Below, piece after piece: positions 42,768 through 44,101 of a stretch of DNA of 44,101 nucleotides. The translations under genes and the position numbers were made by a program. The stretch is from an uncultured Rhodospirillaceae bacterium (GTDB lineage Bacteria > Pseudomonadota > Alphaproteobacteria > Rhodospirillales > Casp-alpha2): positions 1-44,101 of the forward strand of contig CAJWVP010000001.1 in NCBI GenBank assembly GCA_913048145.1. Direction: 5' to 3'. The notes under the pieces were generated by a model, which saw nothing but the letters and a program-made list of their open reading frames with translations, was not told the origin of the DNA and searched no databases. Position 1 is the first letter of the stretch. Every line of letters begins with the position of its first letter.

Positions 42768-43240
42768 GAGGCTTCGAAAGTTCCTGATTTGCCGCCAGAT
42801 TTCTGAACAAGACGAATGTCAGAGATCCGCATTTCACGATCCACGGACTTGCACATGTCATACACCGTCAAGGCGGCCACGCTGACCGCCGTGAGTGCCT
42901 CCATCTCCACACCAGTCTGGCCCGTCAACTTGCAGCACGCCGTGATATCCACAGCATTGCGGTCCGGATCACAGATAAGATCAACCTTCACGGATGTCAG
43001 GTTGAGAGGGTGGCATAGGGGAACCAGGTCCGGCGTCCGTTTCGCACCCATGATCCCCGCGAGCTGCGCAACGGAGAGCACGTCGCCTTTCTTGACCTGG
43101 CCGGCAACGATCAACGCCATGGTCTCAGGAGCCATGATGACACTCCCCTTGGCAGTCGCAATGCGCTCGGTTCCTGGTTTCGCAGAAACATCGACCATTA
43201 CGGCATTACCCTCGTCATCCAGATGGGTGAACCCACTCAT
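42764..43240 (-). CDS. moaC: Cyclic pyranopterin monophosphate synthase
   Basis: Makes cyclic pyranopterin monophosphate from the product of MoaA, early in molybdenum cofactor synthesis. The protein is 158 aa. MVDVSAKPGTERIATAKGSV is near the N terminus, LCHPLNLTSV holds the catalytic region, and VEMEALTAVSVAALTVYDMC is the family signature. The frame is open ten codons further upstream, but ATG 43240 overlaps the trpC stop (ATGA) and gives the common MSGFTHLDDEG start. Confidence 0.96.
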   Translation of the reverse strand: MSGFTHLDDEGNAVMVDVSAKPGTERIATAKGSVIMAPETMALIVAGQVKKGDVLSVAQLAGIMGAKRTPDLVPLCHPLNLTSVKVDLICDPDRNAVDITACCKLTGQTGVEMEALTAVSVAALTVYDMCKSVDREMRISDIRLVQKSGGKSGTFEAS

Positions 43241-44043
43241 GCTGCATCGGCCTCCTGGGTCAACAGGCATCGTGTCGCGGCCTCCACGTCATCTTGGCGC
43301 ATCAGGGATTCGCCCACCAAGAAGCATCGCGCGCCGACCACCGCCATCCGCACCAAGTGGGCGGGCGTATACAGACCGCTCTCGCTGATCAACACCCGGT
43401 CATCGGGAACGGCACCCGCAAGCGCCTCTGTCATGGCGATATCGACGTCCAAGGTTTTGAGATTGCGATTGTTAACACCGATCAATTCCGTCGGTAGGCG
43501 CAAGGCGCGCTCCAGTTCGGCACCATCGTGGACCTCAGCTAGGACATCCATGCCCAACTCAGCAGCACTCATCGTCAATTCCTCAGCTTGTCCGTCTTCC
43601 AAGGCAGCCATGATCAACAAGATACAATCCGCGCCAAGGCTGCGGGATTCCACGATCTGATAGGGGTCGAGCATAAAATCCTTGCGCAGCACCGGGAGAT
43701 CAACGACCGCCCGCGCTGCAACCAGATAGCTGTCGTCGCCCTGGAAATAAGGAATATCCGTCAGCACGGACAGACACGATGCACCGCCGGCCGCATAGGC
43801 TTGCGCCAGGGCCGCGGGATCGAAATCAGCGCGGATCAAGCCTTTCGAGGGCGAGGCCTTCTTTATTTCGGCGATCAGGCCGTAGCGTCCTGCCGCAGTC
43901 GCGTCGCGTAGAGCCCGGGCAAAGCCGCGCGGCGGTTCGGCGGACTTCGCGGCGGCTTCCAAGTCGGAAAGTGGTTGATCACGACGCTGGGCTTTAATAT
44001 GCCGGCGTTTGTCTTCACAGATTTTCGCAAGCACGTCGCTCAT
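43237..44043 (-). CDS. trpC: Indole-3-glycerol phosphate synthase
   Basis: Closes the indole ring in tryptophan synthesis. The protein is 268 aa, a TIM barrel. LIAEIKKASPSKG (about 55-67) has the catalytic lysine and glutamate, LRKDFMLDPYQI (about 118-129) the second lysine, and LIGVNNRNLKT and LISESGLYTPAHL lie on later strands. It overlaps moaC by four bases downstream and the preceding gene upstream, also as ATGA. The trpC-moaC-moeA-lexA run is a usual alphaproteobacterial order. It is monofunctional; no TrpF domain is fused. Confidence 0.97.
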   Translation of the reverse strand: MSDVLAKICEDKRRHIKAQRRDQPLSDLEAAAKSAEPPRGFARALRDATAAGRYGLIAEIKKASPSKGLIRADFDPAALAQAYAAGGASCLSVLTDIPYFQGDDSYLVAARAVVDLPVLRKDFMLDPYQIVESRSLGADCILLIMAALEDGQAEELTMSAAELGMDVLAEVHDGAELERALRLPTELIGVNNRNLKTLDVDIAMTEALAGAVPDDRVLISESGLYTPAHLVRMAVVGARCFLVGESLMRQDDVEAATRCLLTQEADAA

Positions 44044-44101
44044 GATGCGTCGATATCATCGAGGGCGGTGCCGGTGATGATGCTATTGCCGGCGGTGCCG
44101 G
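44040..44101 (-). CDS. Last codons of the gene upstream of trpC (5' part outside window), possibly trpD
   Basis: The frame ending at TGA (44042-44040) is open to the window edge and gives about 19 residues ending in TGTALDDIDAS. Its stop overlaps the trpC start as ATGA, the same coupling seen at the next two junctions, so a real gene end is likely. In related genomes trpD comes here, but these few residues do not identify it; the product is inferred from context only. Confidence 0.4.
   Translation of the reverse strand, partial: GTAGNSIITGTALDDIDAS

Overview
The window reads as a chromosomal core segment of an alphaproteobacterium, probably a Rhodospirillales-like lineage. The evidence is the gene order (nuo operon, birA, coaX, RNase J, mce, DUF1467 gene, proS, lolC/E, lolD, dnaE; then the rpsB to lpxB envelope cluster; then gltA, gltX, the comEC position, lexA, moeA, moaC, trpC), the short class of prolyl-tRNA synthetase, and a direct-repeat GTTC-N7-GTTC SOS operator at lexA, which is the alphaproteobacterial form. 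Coding density is high and many neighbours overlap by 1 to 20 bases.

Region 1 (1-12172, + strand) holds the end of the respiratory complex I operon (nuoG fragment, nuoH-N), followed by biotin ligase, type III pantothenate kinase, RNase J, methylmalonyl-CoA epimerase and a small two-helix membrane protein. Region 2 (12158-13488) is an accessory patch: a broken sulfotransferase gene on the - strand and about 550 bases with no gene but several strong inverted repeats. Region 3 (13489-16761, +) holds proS and the lipoprotein-releasing LolC/E and LolD proteins. Region 4 (16822-18467, -) is a three-gene cobalt-type nitrile hydratase operon placed between lolD and dnaE.

Region 5 (18672-36542, +) is dnaE and then the continuous translation/isoprenoid/envelope block: rpsB, tsf, pyrH, frr, uppS, cdsA, dxr, rseP, bamA, ompH/skp, lpxD, fabZ, lpxA and a single long gene that joins LpxI to LpxB. 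These genes make undecaprenyl carrier lipid, CDP-diacylglycerol, MEP-pathway isoprenoids, the outer-membrane protein assembly machine and lipid A. Region 6 (36582-44101) is mostly - strand: gltX then gltA; a lipoprotein gene and a decayed C-terminal stub of comEC on the + strand; lexA with a clear SOS-controlled promoter; and the overlapping trpC-moaC-moeA run with the last codons of a further upstream gene.

The strongest unusual items are the LpxI-LpxB fusion (consecutive steps of lipid A synthesis in one polypeptide), the comEC remnant with a lipoprotein gene in its place, the nitrile hydratase operon inside a core region, and the structured gene-free DNA upstream of proS. I found no CRISPR array, tRNA, rRNA or insertion sequence.
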